DNA from: Pseudomonas sp. WS 5079
Lineage (GTDB): Bacteria > Pseudomonadota > Gammaproteobacteria > Pseudomonadales > Pseudomonadaceae
Length of the DNA stretch: 64,000 bases
Assembly (NCBI RefSeq): GCF_012985465.1
Contig: NZ_JAAQWN010000002.1
Location: 62,001-126,000, forward strand
Direction: 5' to 3'
A model generated the notes under the pieces. The model did not search any database. It worked only from the letters and a program-made list of their open reading frames with translations, and was not told the DNA's origin. Shown piece after piece: positions 61,816-64,000 of the stretch. The first letter of the stretch is position 1; every line of letters starts with the position of its first letter. Position numbers and translations under genes: made by a program.

Positions 61816-62640
61816 TTACAAGCGCTGCAAATCACGCTGAGCCAACTGGGCGGCAGAGGTACCTGGATATTGGGCCACTACCTGCTGAAGAATGCCTTTG
61901 ACCTTGTCGGTATGACCCAGGCGGCGCTCTACATCAGCCAGTTTGTACAGCGAATCAGGCACCTTGGCGTGCTTGGGGTAAAGCTGGCTGACCTTGGCAA
62001 ACGCCTGGCCCGCACCCTGCAAATCACCCTTGGCCAGGTTGACCTCACCCAACCAATACTGGGCATTGCCCGCGTACTGGCTGTTTGGATAACGACCCAG
62101 GAAAGCGGTGAACGCCTTGCTGGCCTTGTCGAAATCCTTGGCCTTGATCAGGTCGAAGGCTGCGTCGTAATACAGCTTTTCCTTCGCCGGATCAGCCGGT
62201 TCGCTGCTGGCGGCAGGGGCCTGAGTGGCGCCTGCGGCTGCACCACCGGCGGCGCTTGCGGCGCCACCGGCAGAAGAATTATCAGGAGTAGCGGCTGGTG
62301 TAGCACCGGCTCCTATACGTCGGTCAAGATCCTGGTAACGCTCCAGGCCTTCCTGCTTGAGCTGACGCACTTCATTTTGCAGAACTTCAATGGTGCCTTG
62401 TTGCTGCGCCAATTGATCCTGCATGCGTTGCAGTTGGTTGAACAGTTCGCCCTGTGCCGAAGGAGCGGCCGTGGCCGCTCCCCCCGCATAGGCGCCGTTC
62501 GTGCCATAACCTGCAGGTGGATAGCTGCTCCCACTATTGTTATAGCCAGAGTTGCTATCTTCCACGGGAACCGCAGCCCACACCGCAAGCGGTGCAAGGC
62601 TGAGAGCCAATACGGTTACAACACGACGGCACGTTCGCAT
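61816..62640 (-). CDS. cpoB: Cell-division coordinator CpoB (YbgF)
   Basis: A 274-residue periplasmic protein: signal peptide 1-22 (APLAVWAAV), a Gly/Tyr/Ser-rich linker and a trimerising coiled coil at about 66-105 (ELFNQLQRMQDQLAQQQG). A Pro/Ala/Gly-rich linker follows, then C-terminal TPR repeats from about 150 (KEKLYYDAAFDLIKAKDFDKAS). It connects peptidoglycan synthesis and Tol-Pal constriction. ATG at 62640, 6 bp behind pal. Confidence 0.96.
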   Translation of the reverse strand: MRTCRRVVTVLALSLAPLAVWAAVPVEDSNSGYNNSGSSYPPAGYGTNGAYAGGAATAAPSAQGELFNQLQRMQDQLAQQQGTIEVLQNEVRQLKQEGLERYQDLDRRIGAGATPAATPDNSSAGGAASAAGGAAAGATQAPAASSEPADPAKEKLYYDAAFDLIKAKDFDKASKAFTAFLGRYPNSQYAGNAQYWLGEVNLAKGDLQGAGQAFAKVSQLYPKHAKVPDSLYKLADVERRLGHTDKVKGILQQVVAQYPGTSAAQLAQRDLQRL

Positions 62641-62646
62641 GACGAA

Positions 62647-63147
62647 TTACTTACGCAGTTCGACGCGACGGTTTTGAGCCCAGGATTGCTCGTCGTTGCC
62701 GGTAGCAACTGGACGCTCTTCACCGTAGGAAACCAGTTCCAGCTGAGCTGGGGAAACACCTTGCAGTACCAGGTAGCGCTGAACGGCTTTCGCACGACGC
62801 TCGCCCAGTGCCATGTTGTACTCACGAGTACCACGTTCGTCGGTGTTGCCTTCCAGAACAACGCGAGCGCCGTTACCTTTCAGGTCTTTCGCGTGAACGT
62901 CCAGAGCGCGCATGGCTTCTGGCTTCAGGTCCGAACTGTCGTATTCGAAGTAGAAAGTGGTGATCGCGCGCAGAGCAGCTTCTTCGCTCAGGGAGCCGTC
63001 AACTGCACCAGTGTTGGCGCCGTAACCAGCGTTTGGATCAACAGCTGCGCCTTCACCGGCATTGTCGCCGCCTTTAGACGAGCAACCAACGGCTACGGAC
63101 AGAGCCAGAGCCAGAGCAGCAAACTTACCAAACTTCAGCATTTCCAT
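62647..63147 (-). CDS. pal: Peptidoglycan-associated lipoprotein Pal (OprL)
   Basis: A 166-residue outer-membrane lipoprotein. Lipobox VAVGC with acylated Cys22; OmpA-like peptidoglycan-binding domain from about residue 62 ([26 protein letters not shown] … [13 protein letters not shown] … NRRVELRK). It is nearly the P. aeruginosa OprL sequence as I recall it. The NTDERG position is usually His in enteric Pal; Asn is common in this lineage. ATG at 63147 begins MEMLKFGKF. Confidence 0.97.
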   Translation of the reverse strand: MEMLKFGKFAALALALSVAVGCSSKGGDNAGEGAAVDPNAGYGANTGAVDGSLSEEAALRAITTFYFEYDSSDLKPEAMRALDVHAKDLKGNGARVVLEGNTDERGTREYNMALGERRAKAVQRYLVLQGVSPAQLELVSYGEERPVATGNDEQSWAQNRRVELRK

Positions 63148-63202
63148 CGTGAAACTCCTAATGAACCCCAGTGTGTTAAGTACTTCTTTTTGTAGCGCCG
63201 CG

Positions 63203-64000
63203 TCAGTTCAGGTAAGGGGACCAGGACGGTTCTCTGACTTCGCCTTGTGCGGTAGGAAGCGGGAGCCTTACGCGTCCATTAATGGACACGAGCATCAAGA
63301 CTCCCCGGCCCTGCTGGCGGGTGGCGTAGATTACCATGGTGCCGTTGGGCGCGACAGTAGGCGACTCATCAAGAGTGCTATCTGTGAGGATTTTTACGCT
63401 TCCGCGCTGCAAATCCTGGGCCGCCACCTTGAAATTAGTGAAACCATCCTGGCGATGGATCATTACCAGGGTCTTTTCATCCGCCGAAAGCTTCGGATTG
63501 GCGTTGTAGTTACCAATAAAGGTCACACGCTCCGCACCACCACCGCCAACGCTGCTCTTGTAGATCTGCGGTTTGCCGCCACGGTCTGACGTGAAGTAGA
63601 TGGTCGAACCATCCTTGCCCCAGAACGGCTCGGTGTTGATACCAGGGCCGGAAGTGACACGGGTGATCTGGCGCGAACCGAGGTTCATCACGTAGATATC
63701 CGGGTTACCGTCCTTGGACAGTACGAATGCCAGGCGATTGCCATCCGGCGACCAGGCTGGGGCACCGTTCAGGCCTTCAAAGTTGGTGATCTGCTCACGG
63801 CGACCGGTGTCGATGTGCTGGACGAAGATGCGCGGACGCTTCTGCTCGAACGACACGTAGGCAATACGCTTGCCATCTGGCGCAAAACGCGGCGACAGGA
63901 TCGGCTCGCGCGATTGCAACAGGGTCACTGCACGGGCACCGTCGTAGTCCGAACGTTGCAGGGTGTAGCGGGTGTTGTTCACCGAGAAACGCTCAGCCGT
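63203..64000 (-). CDS. tolB: TolB, C-terminal part (start beyond window)
   Basis: About 265 residues of the periplasmic beta-propeller of the Tol-Pal system; the 5' end of the gene is past the right edge. Repeats with [33 protein letters not shown] and [19 protein letters not shown] are the TolB propeller blades. The open frame runs without a stop to 64000, so the ATG at 63982 is internal. pal follows after 55 bp in the same direction. Confidence 0.96.
   Translation of the reverse strand, partial: TAERFSVNNTRYTLQRSDYDGARAVTLLQSREPILSPRFAPDGKRIAYVSFEQKRPRIFVQHIDTGRREQITNFEGLNGAPAWSPDGNRLAFVLSKDGNPDIYVMNLGSRQITRVTSGPGINTEPFWGKDGSTIYFTSDRGGKPQIYKSSVGGGGAERVTFIGNYNANPKLSADEKTLVMIHRQDGFTNFKVAAQDLQRGSVKILTDSTLDESPTVAPNGTMVIYATRQQGRGVLMLVSINGRVRLPLPTAQGEVREPSWSPYLN

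Overview
The window looks like chromosomal DNA of a fluorescens-lineage Pseudomonas. The evidence is high GC, dense coding, many Pseudomonas-type REP/REPIN palindromes (GTGGGAGC-GGGCTTGCC-GCGAT family), and gene blocks whose order recalls P. aeruginosa loci: argP-argO-sodB-bifA-icmP, cpxR-spy-cpxA, gcsR with a glycine-cleavage operon, arcDABC, and queC-queE-cpoB-pal-tolB beside tRNA-Lys. Names rest on remembered family motifs and gene order; no database was searched. No prophage, complete insertion sequence, integrase or CRISPR array is visible.

Layout. 0-5 kb: end of an AGE-type epimerase gene, a coiled-coil membrane protein, an NAD-dependent epimerase, the argP regulator with an ACT-domain protein and argO exporter, then sodB. 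5-9 kb: a 63-residue orphan peptide, the c-di-GMP phosphodiesterase bifA and the lipoprotein icmP. 9-17.7 kb: trkH, an AraC regulator, Mpo1-like and HD-domain proteins, two small ORFs, an MFS transporter, arfB and an aromatic amino acid permease with a possible Trp-containing leader ORF; then about 0.9 kb without a gene, holding a three-copy tandem REPIN array. 17.7-23.8 kb: rluB, a DUF1289 protein, scpB, scpA, yciO and rnm on the minus strand, then yciB and yciI. 23.8-28.4 kb: the Cpx envelope-stress system with a CpxR-like box, and a class III CoA-transferase.

28.5-35.8 kb: arginine deiminase pathway arcD-arcA-arcB-arcC (arginine to ornithine, ammonia, CO2 and ATP) with a second, divergent arcD. 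36-48.5 kb: serine/glycine catabolism. The enhancer-binding protein GcsR is separated from its presumed target operon gcvH-gcvP-sdaA-gcvT by a 1556-residue toxin-like gene on the other strand. Between that gene and gcvH lie three GcsR-type palindromes, an IHF-like site and a sigma-54 promoter. The glyA gene found in the P. aeruginosa operon is absent. 48.5-55 kb: cold-shock protein, RDD protein, nadA, and a Fur-boxed iron module (FecI-type sigma factor, FecR, TonB receptor with signalling domain). 55-60 kb: LysR regulator with lldD, a RES/Xre toxin-antitoxin pair with a bracketed promoter, a lipoprotein and a small secreted Cys-rich protein in AT-rich DNA. 60-64 kb: tRNA-Lys(UUU), queC, queE, cpoB, pal and the 3' part of tolB.

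The most unusual points are the giant toxin-like gene wedged into the gcsR-gcv locus, the operator layout of that locus, the candidate leader peptide before the aromatic permease, the operator of the RES/Xre pair, the 63-residue peptide after sodB and the small secreted Cys-rich protein.
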